Source: Halothermothrix orenii H 168
GTDB taxonomy: Bacteria; Bacillota; Halanaerobiia; Halanaerobiales; Halothermotrichaceae
Assembly (NCBI RefSeq): GCF_000020485.1
Contig: NC_011899.1
Coordinates: forward strand, 22,501 to 86,500
Direction of reading: 5' to 3'
DNA: 64,000 bases
Below are positions 53,601 through 62,551 of the stretch, in pieces. The notes beneath the pieces are model-generated. The model saw only the letters and a list, made by a program, of their open reading frames with translations. It did no database searches and was not told the DNA's origin. Made by a program: the position numbers and the translations under genes. The first letter of the stretch is position 1, and each line of letters begins with the position of its first letter.

Positions 53601-54803
53601 CTAAAATTGATTTGGCCTTTTACCAATTTCAACAAAGATTAATCTCGGGTCCCCATTCCTTAAGATTTTGAGGAGGACTTTATCTCCTACTTTTTTGTTT
53701 TTAACTATATTAACAACATCTTCCGGGGTATTAACGGGTTTGCGGTCAATTTCTTTAATAATGTCATATGGTTTTATCCCTGCTTCAGCAGCCGGACTAT
53801 TTTCAACAACACCGACAATTATAGCTCCTTCTGTGTTATCAAGGTTGAAGTATTCTTTAACATCTGGTGTTATTTTATTCATATAAATCCCAATCCAGGG
53901 TCTGATAACTTCCCCTTTGGTTTTAAGGTCATTTACTATTTCCTTAACCTCATTGGCCGGAATGGCAAAACCAATACCCTGGCCCTGGGCACTTACAGCA
54001 GTGTTGATTCCAATAACTTCTCCGTCTATATTCAGGAGAGGACCACCACTGTTACCGGGGTTAATAGCAGCATCGGTCTGGATCAGATTCCGATAGGTTC
54101 TTACCTGCCCATCCTGGGTTGGAATCTGAATGGGGCGACCCAGGGCACTGACTACACCAATGGTTACGGTGTGTTCAAACCCGAACGGATTACCGATGGC
54201 AATAACCCAGTCACCTGGCCTTATCTTATCTGAATCACCAAGTTTAATCGGGGTTAAATCCCTATCTACATTAACCTTTAAAACCGCCAGGTCGAGGCTA
54301 AAGTCAGACCAGGCTATTTCTGCAGGCACGGGTTTATCGAAACCCTTTATAGTAACTTCTATCTTTTCGGCTCCATGGATTACATGTTCATTGGTAACAA
54401 TATAACCATCTTTTGATACAATAAATCCGGTACCAAAGCCTTCTTCAAGTCGCGGTTGTTGCTCGGGATAAGGCAATTGATCACCAAAGAAGTAGCGGAA
54501 AAAAGGATCATTAAAAAAGGGGTCTGAATACTGCCCACCCTGAACTTTAGTATATGAAGTTACTTTAACAACTCCGGCATCAACTTTGGCCGCTATATCG
54601 GCGAAAATATTGGTATCAGTTATAACAATCTTATCCTGATCAGCAGGATTTTCTTCATTGTTTTCAACTAAACTGCCATTTTCCTGGTCTGCATAAATTT
54701 TGGTAGGGGTTAATTCATAATGTGAACCGACAAAGATACCAGTTGTAAAAACAACAGCCAGAATTATAGCAAATAACATTATTTTCCTTTTGCTCCGGGA
54801 CAT
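53601..54803 (-). CDS. htrA: HtrA/DegP-family serine protease
   Basis: 400 residues. An N-terminal membrane anchor (8-24) places the enzyme outside the cell membrane. Protease domain has the triad: His in VTNEHVIHG, Asp in SDFSLDLAVLKV and Ser in AAINPGNSGGPLLN. One PDZ domain follows (EGAIIVGVVENSPAAEAGIKPYD). It degrades or refolds damaged exported proteins. It runs opposite to birA, and the 504-base region between the two has direct repeats that may control it. Confidence 0.95.
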   Translation of the reverse strand: MSRSKRKIMLFAIILAVVFTTGIFVGSHYELTPTKIYADQENGSLVENNEENPADQDKIVITDTNIFADIAAKVDAGVVKVTSYTKVQGGQYSDPFFNDPFFRYFFGDQLPYPEQQPRLEEGFGTGFIVSKDGYIVTNEHVIHGAEKIEVTIKGFDKPVPAEIAWSDFSLDLAVLKVNVDRDLTPIKLGDSDKIRPGDWVIAIGNPFGFEHTVTIGVVSALGRPIQIPTQDGQVRTYRNLIQTDAAINPGNSGGPLLNIDGEVIGINTAVSAQGQGIGFAIPANEVKEIVNDLKTKGEVIRPWIGIYMNKITPDVKEYFNLDNTEGAIIVGVVENSPAAEAGIKPYDIIKEIDRKPVNTPEDVVNIVKNKKVGDKVLLKILRNGDPRLIFVEIGKRPNQF

Positions 54804-55307
54804 AATATACCACCTTTCCTTTACTGATTTGTAATATAAATTTCTGGATATGGTATCTAACCAATAAGTACATTACATACTTATACATACTCAAAATTTC
54901 TAACCCAGAAAGTTACATTCAAGTTACATTCTTGAAAATAGTTCTCTGACCGGAACCTTAAACAGAAACCAGTATGACACACAGGATAAACCCTGTTGTT
55001 AAGTGGTCTGTTGCTTACATATCCTGTTGTATTTGTGAAATGGTCTGTTGCATTACATATCCTGTTGCTTTACGTATAAAATTATAATACAATAAAATTC
55101 AGAAGTCAATTTTAGCATTAATTATAATAAATTAACAAAAAAATAAATTCCAATCCTTAATATACCATGGGCAATTAATACTATAACGTCAGGGTCTTTC
55201 TTAATTGATTTGTTTGCAACACTAAAAGGTTAGCTTAAATGTCGATTATTATAAATTTTTCATATGAAGTTTGCTTATGATAAAGATATTAAAAGAAAAG
55301 GGGGGGA
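54804..55307. other. htrA-birA divergent intergenic region
   Basis: 504 bases without a gene. It must hold the htrA promoter (minus strand) and the birA promoter. Besides the repeats at 55004-55068 it shows a tandem AGTTACATTC pair near 54911-54930. I found no tRNA or riboswitch pattern here and no clear BirA operator in front of birA. Confidence 0.5.
55004..55068 (+). repeat. direct repeats upstream of htrA
   Basis: TGGTCTGTTGCTTACATATC-CTGTTG at 55004 and TGGTCTGTTGCATTACATAT-CCTGTTG at 55041: 27-28 bases, nearly identical, period 37. A third partial CCCTGTTGTTAAG lies just before the first. They could be sites for a stress-response regulator of htrA (the CssR role in Bacillus), but the sequence does not match a site I know. 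Confidence 0.65.
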
Positions 55308-56288
55308 ATGGAATTGAATAAAAAAGAAATAGAACTGGTTAAAATATTACATAATAATAATGGTAAATTTATCTCCGGTGAAAATATAAGTGATACCCTT
55401 GGAGTTTCACGTACTGCCGTCTGGAAATATATAAAAAATCTGCGGAAAAAGGGTTATATTATAGAATCAGTTCCCAGGCGTGGTTATCATCTGGTTGAGG
55501 TTCCCGATAAAATTACAGTAACTGAAGTCCTCGCCGGCCTGAAAACAAACCTGATTGGTAAAGAGGTCAGGGTTTTTTCAAGTATAGATTCAACAAATAA
55601 TAAAGCACGAGAACTGGCCAAAGGGGGTGCCAGTGGAGGAACAATTGTTATTGCTGAAGAACAGACAGGTGGCAAGGGGAGACTGGGGAGGAAATGGTAT
55701 TCCCCACCATATACCGGTCTCTGGTTTTCTGTAATAGTCAGGCCCCATCTTCCTTCAAACAGGGCTCCATTTTTAACTATTATAACCTCACTGGTAGTTA
55801 AAAAAGCAATTAACAAACTGGGGATTGAAGTTTTAATAAAATGGCCCAATGATATTTTAATCAGGGGTAAAAAGGTCTGTGGTATTCTATCTGAGATTAT
55901 GGCAACTCCTGATGTAATCAATACAGCTATAATCGGGATAGGTATTAATGTAAACCAGGATAGTTTTCCTTCAAAGATACCTCTGGCGACTTCTCTTAAA
56001 CAGGTCTGTGGCCATAACGTAAACCGTATTGAACTACTTCAGGATATTTTAATGGAGTTTGAAAATTACTATAATAGACTTAAAGATGGATGTTATCGGG
56101 ACCTGGTTACAGAGTGGAAAAATTCAATGGATATTCTGGGTAAAGAGGTTGATATAGTGGCCGGTAATGAGATTATTTCTGGTAAAGTGGTTTCAATATC
56201 CAGGAGAGGAGAACTGGTTTTAATAGACCCTGATGGGAATAAACATTTATTCTGGGCCGGGGATGTAACCCTCAGGCAAAAAGATTAA
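55308..56288 (+). CDS. birA: biotin--protein ligase / biotin operon repressor BirA
   Basis: 326 residues. N-terminal winged helix (ISDTLGVSRTAVWKYIKNLRKKGYIIESVPRRGYHL) shows it is a bifunctional repressor; the ligase core has STNNKARELAKGG, EEQTGGKGRLGRKWYSP and KWPNDILIRGKKVCGIL, with a C-terminal SH3-like domain. It attaches biotin to carboxylases and represses biotin genes when biotin is plentiful. Start follows AAAGGGGGGGA. The target biotin genes are not in the window. Confidence 0.94.
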   Translation: MELNKKEIELVKILHNNNGKFISGENISDTLGVSRTAVWKYIKNLRKKGYIIESVPRRGYHLVEVPDKITVTEVLAGLKTNLIGKEVRVFSSIDSTNNKARELAKGGASGGTIVIAEEQTGGKGRLGRKWYSPPYTGLWFSVIVRPHLPSNRAPFLTIITSLVVKKAINKLGIEVLIKWPNDILIRGKKVCGILSEIMATPDVINTAIIGIGINVNQDSFPSKIPLATSLKQVCGHNVNRIELLQDILMEFENYYNRLKDGCYRDLVTEWKNSMDILGKEVDIVAGNEIISGKVVSISRRGELVLIDPDGNKHLFWAGDVTLRQKD

Positions 56289-56429
56289 ATAATTCATTTT
56301 TTGAGCAGGAAATTTTTTTTTAATGAAGAAATTTATATTTAGGACAGGCCGGTTAGACAGGTCAGACCTTTTGGATGGTCTTACATATTTACCGGTCTGA
56401 GAAGTTTAAAATACTAAGGGGGTAATACG

Positions 56430-57437
56430 GTGAAAAGGTCAAATCTAATTTTGACTATTTTAATTGTTGCTATTATTATTGCCGGTGCAGTTTATTATTT
56501 AAACCAGGGTGAAGAAGAACAGGCTGTCAAGGATACATTTAAAGTTGGCATGGTAACAGATGTCGGGGGTCTGGGTGACCAGTCCTTTAATGATGCTGCT
56601 TACCGTGGTTTGAAGAGAGCAGAGGAAGAACTGGGTATCGAAATAGAAGTCGTTGAGTCCAATGCCATGACAGATTATGTACCCAACCTGAGCAGTCTTG
56701 CTGAACAGGATTATGACATGGTCTGGGCTATTGGCTTTTTAATGATGGATGCCCTAAACCAGGTTGCCGAGATGTATCCTGATACTACCTTTGGTCTCGT
56801 TGACGCTGTGGTTGATAAGCCCAATGTAGCTTCTGTTACCTTTAAAGAAGAAGAAGGTTCTTTCCTTGTTGGATTAATTGCCGGTAAAATGACTGAAACC
56901 GGAAAGGTTGGTTATGTTGGTGGTATGGAAATGCCGTTAATCCAGAAATTCCAGGCTGGATATGAGGCCGGAGTAAAGGCTGCTAACCCTGATGCCGAAA
57001 TTATGATTGGCTACACTGGAGCTTTTGATGATCCTGCTGCCGGTAAAGAACTGGCTCTTACCCAGTTTGGTCAGGGTGCCGATATCATTTATCACGCTTC
57101 TGGTGCCTGTGGTATCGGAGTTATTGAGGCTGCTGAAGAAAAAGGTCTGTATGCTATTGGTGTAGATTCACCCCAGGCCCACCTGGCTCCGGAAAATGTC
57201 CTGACCAGTATGGTAAAACGGGTTGATGTTGCTGTTTATAATGAGGTTAAATCTCTTTATGAAGGCAATTTCGAACCAGGTCATAAAATTTATGGGCTTG
57301 CTGAAAACGGTGTTGGCCCCAGTGAACATGCCAATGAAATGGTTCCTGAGGATGTAATGGAACTTGTAGAGGAATATAAAGAAAAGATTATTAACGGTGA
57401 ATATACAGTACCAACTAAACCTGAAGATGTAGAATAA
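56430..57437 (+). CDS. BMP-family (Med/PnrA-like) binding protein with membrane anchor
   Basis: 335 residues from GTG 56430 after AAGGGGGTAATACG. VGMVTDVGGLGDQSFNDAAYRGLKRAEEE, GYVGGMEMPLIQKFQAGYEAG and YHASGACGIGVIEAA are the BMP/PnrA pattern for purine-nucleoside binding proteins. In relatives the protein is a lipoprotein; here the N-terminus (6-23 hydrophobic) has no lipobox Cys, so it is held by an uncleaved helix or released. The nucleoside ABC importer genes that usually follow are absent; the next gene is coaX. Confidence 0.9.
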   Translation: MKRSNLILTILIVAIIIAGAVYYLNQGEEEQAVKDTFKVGMVTDVGGLGDQSFNDAAYRGLKRAEEELGIEIEVVESNAMTDYVPNLSSLAEQDYDMVWAIGFLMMDALNQVAEMYPDTTFGLVDAVVDKPNVASVTFKEEEGSFLVGLIAGKMTETGKVGYVGGMEMPLIQKFQAGYEAGVKAANPDAEIMIGYTGAFDDPAAGKELALTQFGQGADIIYHASGACGIGVIEAAEEKGLYAIGVDSPQAHLAPENVLTSMVKRVDVAVYNEVKSLYEGNFEPGHKIYGLAENGVGPSEHANEMVPEDVMELVEEYKEKIINGEYTVPTKPEDVE

Positions 57438-57526
57438 TATCCCTGAATATCAAATATAATATATAGGTTTTGAAAAACAATAATATCAGGGGAGTTAAGG
57501 TAAAAATAAGGAAGGGGGAAGGATAA

Positions 57527-58300
57527 ATGATATTGGCAATTGATGTCGGAAATACTAACACAGTGATGGGTATCTATAAAAAAGATAAATTGATTCAGCA
57601 CTGGCGTATTTCCACTGATAAAAATAAAACACCTGATGAATATGGTATCTTGTTTTTGAATCTCTTTAATTCGGCCAATGTAAATTATAAAAGAATAGAC
57701 GGAATTATACTTTCCAGTGTAGTTCCTCCTCTGGTAAGAATATTGAAGAAGATGACAACACGGTATTTTAATTTAGAACCACTGGTAGTAGGGCCCGGTA
57801 TCAGGACCGGGATTAACTTAAAAATGGATAACCCCCGTGAGGTCGGGGCCGACCAGGTAGTAAATGCAGTGGCAGCTTATCATAAATATGGTGGTCCCTT
57901 AATTATAGTTGACTTTGGTACCGCAACTACCTTCTGTGCTGTATCTGAACGGGGGGAATACCTCGGCGGGGCTATTGCGCCCGGTATTGGGATTTCAGCT
58001 GAAGCTCTATATTCCTATGCTGCTAAATTGCCCCGGGTAGAATTTAAAACCCCCGGCCAGGCCATTGGAAAAAATACTGTTGCCGGGATGCAGTCTGGTA
58101 TTATATATGGGTTTGTCGGGTTAGTTGAGGCCCTTGTTAAAAGGTTTAAAGATGAGCTTAAGGAAACTCCTGAAGTTATTGCTACCGGGGGTCTGGTTAG
58201 TTTAATTGCATCTGAAACAGATGAAATTGATAAAGTAGATCCCTTTTTAACCCTTGACGGACTCTACTATATTGCCAAAATAAACGGAATTGTGGAGTGA
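57527..58300 (+). CDS. coaX: type III pantothenate kinase
   Basis: 257 residues. [16 protein letters not shown] is the phosphate-1 loop; [30 protein letters not shown] holds the PHOSPHATE-2 and pantothenate site; [16 protein letters not shown] follows. It makes phosphopantothenate, the first step of coenzyme A synthesis, and needs a monovalent cation. Start follows GGAAGGGGGAAGGATAA. It is seven bases from dusB, and the two are co-transcribed. Confidence 0.95.
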
Positions 58301-58307
58301 ATAACTT

Positions 58308-59309
58308 ATGAAGATCGGCAACCTGATTGTAGAAAACCCCATTATCCTGGCTCCAATGGCAGGTGTTACTGATTATCCTTTTCGTCAAATTTCCCGGGAA
58401 ATGAACTGCCAGCTAATTTATACAGAAATGGTTAGTAGTAAGGGTTTAATATATGGTAATCGTAAGACCAGGGATTTAATGGATTTTGATAGAGGGAAAA
58501 AAGGACTTATCGGGATTCAGATTTTTGGGGGAGATCCTGAAACCATGGCCCGGGCAGCGGTACAGATAAAAAATCACTATAGACCGGATTTAATAGACAT
58601 AAATATGGGTTGCCCAACCCCCAAGATAGTTAAAAATGGATCTGGAGCTGCATTAATGAAAGTTCCTGAGCGGGCCAAAAGAGTGATGGAGGCAGTAGCA
58701 TCAGCTGTTGACATTCCGGTTACTGTTAAGATACGTATGGGGTGGGACCATAGCCATGTAAATGCTGTAGATATAGCTAAAATTGCCGAAGAGGTTGGAT
58801 TGAAGGCGGTTGCTATTCACGGGAGAACCCGGGAGGATTTTTATAGGGGAGAAGCCAACTGGGATATAATCAGAGAGGTAAAAAGGGAAGTAACTATACC
58901 TGTTATTGGAAATGGGGATGTGTTTACCCCTGAAGATGCTAAAAAGATGATGGAAGAGACCGGATGTGATGGAGTTATGGTGGCCCGGGGGGTAAGAGGA
59001 AACCCCTGGCTTTTAAAGCGGGCATATTATTTAGTAAAAAAGGGGGAACATTTACCCGGTCCCACCTGGGAAGAAAGAATTAATATGGCTATAAAACACC
59101 TTGATATGGCAGTGGCTTATTATGGAGAAAAAGTTGCTATACCCAGGATGAGGAAACATATTGGCTGGTATCTTAAAGGGTTACCGGGTAACAGTGATAT
59201 TAAAGACAGAGTAAACAAAATGAATTGCTACCAGGGGGTTAAAGAGGTCTTGATTAAATATAGAACAGAACTGGGTCAGAAAGAAAAGAATAATACTTTT
59301 ATTCCTTGA
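58308..59309 (+). CDS. dusB: tRNA-dihydrouridine synthase
   Basis: 333 residues. FMN barrel with LAPMAGVTDYPFRQI, IDINMGCPTPKIVKNGSGAALM (catalytic Cys), VKIRMGWD and IGNGDVFTPEDAKKMMEETGCDGVMVARG. It reduces uridines in the D-loop of tRNA. Its end overlaps the convergent MurE-like gene by 11 bases. In many Firmicutes dusB is followed by greA; here greA lies 4.5 kb further on, behind four other genes. Confidence 0.94.
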   Translation: MKIGNLIVENPIILAPMAGVTDYPFRQISREMNCQLIYTEMVSSKGLIYGNRKTRDLMDFDRGKKGLIGIQIFGGDPETMARAAVQIKNHYRPDLIDINMGCPTPKIVKNGSGAALMKVPERAKRVMEAVASAVDIPVTVKIRMGWDHSHVNAVDIAKIAEEVGLKAVAIHGRTREDFYRGEANWDIIREVKREVTIPVIGNGDVFTPEDAKKMMEETGCDGVMVARGVRGNPWLLKRAYYLVKKGEHLPGPTWEERINMAIKHLDMAVAYYGEKVAIPRMRKHIGWYLKGLPGNSDIKDRVNKMNCYQGVKEVLIKYRTELGQKEKNNTFIP

Positions 59310-60747
59310 TCATCTCTAGAATCATGTCACCGGCTTCATCCATAGCATGGGCCCCCAGTAGGAGAATTATATCATCGGGTGTAACCTTATCCAGAACATT
59401 TTTTAAGGCAGGTTTTAATTGATCGAGATGGCTATATTTAATATTGTTTTTGTCCAGGGCCTGCAGGAAAACTTTTTCTTCCTCAGGGCTAACCTTATCA
59501 ATTGGTTTAACAACATCATTACAGTTTGTGGTTAACAAATAGTAATTGTGAAATTTTTTAAGCCACTTTCCTATTGTTTCTGCATTTCCTTTATTGATCT
59601 GGGCTCCTCTGTTTCCTCTGATAGCATTAACAATTAATAGATTTTTATATTTGAGCTGGCTTACTGTTTTAAAAACTGCTCCATAGCTACCGGGATTATG
59701 GGCACAGTCATCTATAATTGCAAAATCTTTGTTGTAAATCACCTGGAATCTCCGCCAGATTCCCCTGAACTGGCCAAAAAAGTCCTGGATTTTTTCAGGT
59801 GTTAAACCATAATAGAGGCCAATTGTTATAGCTACCAGGGCATTATAAATGTTATGTTCTCCAGGTATTTTAAGATTAATAGGGACCTTCATCGGTCCTA
59901 TTTTATTACCCTGGCTGGTTTTTATTGATTTATTTAGTGAGTAAACAAAGTCAGTAGTAATTCCGCTGTAATTAATATTTTCTGCTGTAATATCTGTATT
60001 TGTGGTAATCCCATACCCAATTTGATTTTTAGCGATATTACCAAAAGAACTTAAATAATGGTCATCATTATTTAATAAAACAAGGGTATGGGGGTTTTTA
60101 TCTTCCAGAAAGGATTTTTTTACCTGGACATAATCAGAGAAGTCTGAATGAAGGTCAAAATGGTCGACTGTAATGTTAGTACCAACTTTTATTGCAAATT
60201 GACTACCGGTAATCCTCTTTAATTTGATACCATGGGAGGAGACTTCCATACAGGCATAATTAAGATTGTGTTTTACCATTTCATCAAGATATTTTTGTAG
60301 GGTAACCGGTTCAGGTGTTGTTAAGTTTCCGGGTATTGTTCTCTTACCGGTATCGACTTTTACTGTACCTATTAGCCCTGAATTTTTACCTTTATAGTTA
60401 AGTAAATGATAAATCAGGTGGGTGGTTGTTGTTTTCCCGTTTGTTCCGGTAACACCTATCAGTTTTAATTTGCGGGATGGGTAATTATAAAATTCAGCTG
60501 CCAGCTTTCCCAGTATAGAGCGACTATCTTTAACCCGGACGATGGGAATACCACTCCGGGATTTTATTTCCTTTTCCGTGAATATGACACTGGCCCCTTT
60601 ATTAATAGCTTCTTCAATAAAATTATGTCCATCATTTTTGAACCCCGTTATGGCTACAAAAGCATATCCCGGTTTTACTTCTCTTGAATCACAGGTTATA
60701 TCTGTAAAGGCAGGGAGGTCTTCCTTTCTTTCCATTACCATTGCCAT
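59299..60747 (-). CDS. MurE-like Mur ligase of unsure substrate
   Basis: 482 residues. Mur ligase layout: N-terminal nucleotide-peptide domain (DITCDSREVKPGYAFVAITG), central ATPase (VTGTNGKTTTTHLIYHLL, EVSSHGI, DHFDLHSDFSDYVQVKKSFLE with the lysine to be carbamylated) and C-terminal domain (DDCAHNPGSYGAVFKTVSQL). The DNPR motif that marks diaminopimelate-adding MurE is replaced by TTNCNDVVKP, so it does not add diaminopimelate in the standard way. It stands alone, outside a cell-wall cluster. It may be a second MurE for another amino acid or a cyanophycin-like/capsular ligase. Confidence 0.85.
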   Translation of the reverse strand: MAMVMERKEDLPAFTDITCDSREVKPGYAFVAITGFKNDGHNFIEEAINKGASVIFTEKEIKSRSGIPIVRVKDSRSILGKLAAEFYNYPSRKLKLIGVTGTNGKTTTTHLIYHLLNYKGKNSGLIGTVKVDTGKRTIPGNLTTPEPVTLQKYLDEMVKHNLNYACMEVSSHGIKLKRITGSQFAIKVGTNITVDHFDLHSDFSDYVQVKKSFLEDKNPHTLVLLNNDDHYLSSFGNIAKNQIGYGITTNTDITAENINYSGITTDFVYSLNKSIKTSQGNKIGPMKVPINLKIPGEHNIYNALVAITIGLYYGLTPEKIQDFFGQFRGIWRRFQVIYNKDFAIIDDCAHNPGSYGAVFKTVSQLKYKNLLIVNAIRGNRGAQINKGNAETIGKWLKKFHNYYLLTTNCNDVVKPIDKVSPEEEKVFLQALDKNNIKYSHLDQLKPALKNVLDKVTPDDIILLLGAHAMDEAGDMILEMIKE

Positions 60748-60942
60748 TAACCCCCAGCATCTATTTTATAAGTAAGTAAAATTTTTTTAAAAGAGTTTAC
60801 TTCTTACTATAAGACTATTTCGCTTTCTTTATTATTATAACATATTAATAGCTATCTGATACAATTTCTTGCTTCAGGGCCTGTCTATTTTTTATTTTAA
60901 TAAATTTTTATTATATTAAACCTACATATAACATTATTTTCC

Positions 60943-60970
60943 TTGACAAATATAGTTAAAGTGTTAAAAT
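60943..60970 (+). promoter_or_regulatory. promoter of the regulator-dehydrogenase operon
   Basis: TTGACA at 60943 and TAAAAT at 60965, spacer 16, about 30 bases before the regulator start. Confidence 0.65.
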
Positions 60971-60999
60971 AATATTGTATACAGTTTTGTGCACAGGAG

Positions 61000-61539
61000 A
61001 TGGTTGGATTGGATTTCTTCCGGGTTGGGGATAAGGTTATATATAAAAAGAAAATAGAAAGAACAATAACCAAAATTTTGAAGATGAGGGAAAAGGGGTT
61101 GTCCCAGTCAAAAGTAGCCGGGGAGATTAACGTTGAAAGGAGTTTTATTTCCCGGCTGGAAAGTATCGGTGAAGTAAGAAAGGGAGAAAAAATAGCCCTG
61201 ATAGGCTTTCCTATTGCCAATAAACAGGAAATAACTGAAATTGCTAAAAAAAATGGTGTCGAGTTTATTTTGCTTTTAACCGAAGAAGAAAGATGGGATT
61301 TTATAAAAAATAAGAGTAGTCTTGAAATATTTAATTTGCTTATGGAGATTTTAACCAGACTTAAGGAATTTGATTTATTAATATTCCTGGGTTCCGATAT
61401 GCGCCTGGATCTGGTTGACAAACTTATGGATGGTAAAATAGTAGGGATTGAGCTGGGTAATTCTCCCCTGAAAGAAAATATATATGTTGATCCGGACCGG
61501 ATCGAAGAGATAATTAAAAATTTTTCTATTGATGATTAA
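61000..61539 (+). CDS. helix-turn-helix transcriptional regulator
   Basis: 179 residues from ATG 61000, or 176 from TTG 61009, which has better spacing from AGGAG at 60995. MREKGLSQSKVAGEINVERSFISRLESIGEVRKG is a helix-turn-helix of the XRE/sigma-like type; the rest (IALIGFPIANKQEITEIAKK and FDLLIFLGSDMRLDLVDKLM) looks like an alpha/beta domain that could sense a ligand. It opens a three-gene operon with two dehydrogenase-like genes and is likely their regulator. I know this gene order from other anaerobic Firmicutes, but not what the regulator senses. Confidence 0.82.
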   Translation: MVGLDFFRVGDKVIYKKKIERTITKILKMREKGLSQSKVAGEINVERSFISRLESIGEVRKGEKIALIGFPIANKQEITEIAKKNGVEFILLLTEEERWDFIKNKSSLEIFNLLMEILTRLKEFDLLIFLGSDMRLDLVDKLMDGKIVGIELGNSPLKENIYVDPDRIEEIIKNFSIDD

Positions 61540-61620
61540 ATATACTTTTAATTTTATAAGGGGAAATAATGACTTATACCTGAGTACATAATAATAGTTT
61601 TTCACAAAGGAGTTGATATA

Positions 61621-62538
61621 ATGAAAAAGGTTTTAAGTATTAGCCTTGGTTCCAGCAAACGTGACCATCGGGTAGAGACCGATATTCTGGGAGAAAAATT
61701 TATTATTGAACGTAAAGGAACTGATGGGGATAAAAAGAAGGCTGCCAGATTATTTGCAGAATATGATGGTAAGTATGATGCCTTCGGAATGGGTGGTATT
61801 GACCTTTACATATATTCAGGTAAAAATAGATATGCTTTCAGGGATGCCAGGAAACTAATTAAAGATGTCAAAAAAACACCGACCGTTGACGGTAGTGGAT
61901 TAAAGAATTCACTGGAAAGAAAAGTAGTAAGATATCTGTATAATGAAATGGGTCTTGATTTTGAGGGCAAAAATGTGCTGATGGTTTCAGCAATGGACAG
62001 GTTTGGGATGGCTGAAACCTTCAATGAACTGGGGGCCAATATTGTATTCGGTGATTTAATTTTTTGCCTGGGGGTTCCTGTTTCCATAAAATCTTTAAAA
62101 ACCCTTGATATTTTAGCCAGGGTTGTAGCTCCGGTAGTTACTATGCTTCCCTTTGAACTGGTTTATCCGACCGGGGATAAACAAAATAGTGGTGTTAATA
62201 AAAAGAAATACTGGAAGTATTATAACCGGGCAGATATTATAGCAGGTGATTTTCATTATATTAAAAGATACATGCCAGAAAGGCTTGATAACAAAATAAT
62301 TATTACCAATACAGTTACCCGGGAAAATATTGAAGAACTAAAAAGAAAAGGAGTGGCAATGCTGGTAACGACAACTCCCAATTTAAATGGTCGTTCCTTT
62401 GGTACCAATGTAATGGAAGGTGTTTTAGTGGCCCTTTCCGGTAAACAACCTGATGAAATGACTACTTCAGATTACCTTGAGTTACTTGATAAAATTGGTT
62501 TTAAACCGACTGTTTTTAATTTTAAAGAAGATCAATAG
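61621..62538 (+). CDS. quinate/shikimate-dehydrogenase-like protein
   Basis: 305 residues. The start KVLSISLGSSKRDHRVETDILGE and FGMGGIDLYIYSGKNRYAFRDARKL belong to a family often labelled quinate 5-dehydrogenase; MGLDFEGKNVLMVSAMDRFGMAETFNELGANIVFGDLIF reads like a modified Rossmann region without the usual GxGxxG. The substrate is not known and the quinate label is weak. The frame ends 13 bases before the next gene. Start follows AAAGGAGTTGATATA. Confidence 0.75.
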   Translation: MKKVLSISLGSSKRDHRVETDILGEKFIIERKGTDGDKKKAARLFAEYDGKYDAFGMGGIDLYIYSGKNRYAFRDARKLIKDVKKTPTVDGSGLKNSLERKVVRYLYNEMGLDFEGKNVLMVSAMDRFGMAETFNELGANIVFGDLIFCLGVPVSIKSLKTLDILARVVAPVVTMLPFELVYPTGDKQNSGVNKKKYWKYYNRADIIAGDFHYIKRYMPERLDNKIIITNTVTRENIEELKRKGVAMLVTTTPNLNGRSFGTNVMEGVLVALSGKQPDEMTTSDYLELLDKIGFKPTVFNFKEDQ

Positions 62539-62551
62539 AGGAGGTTTACAA

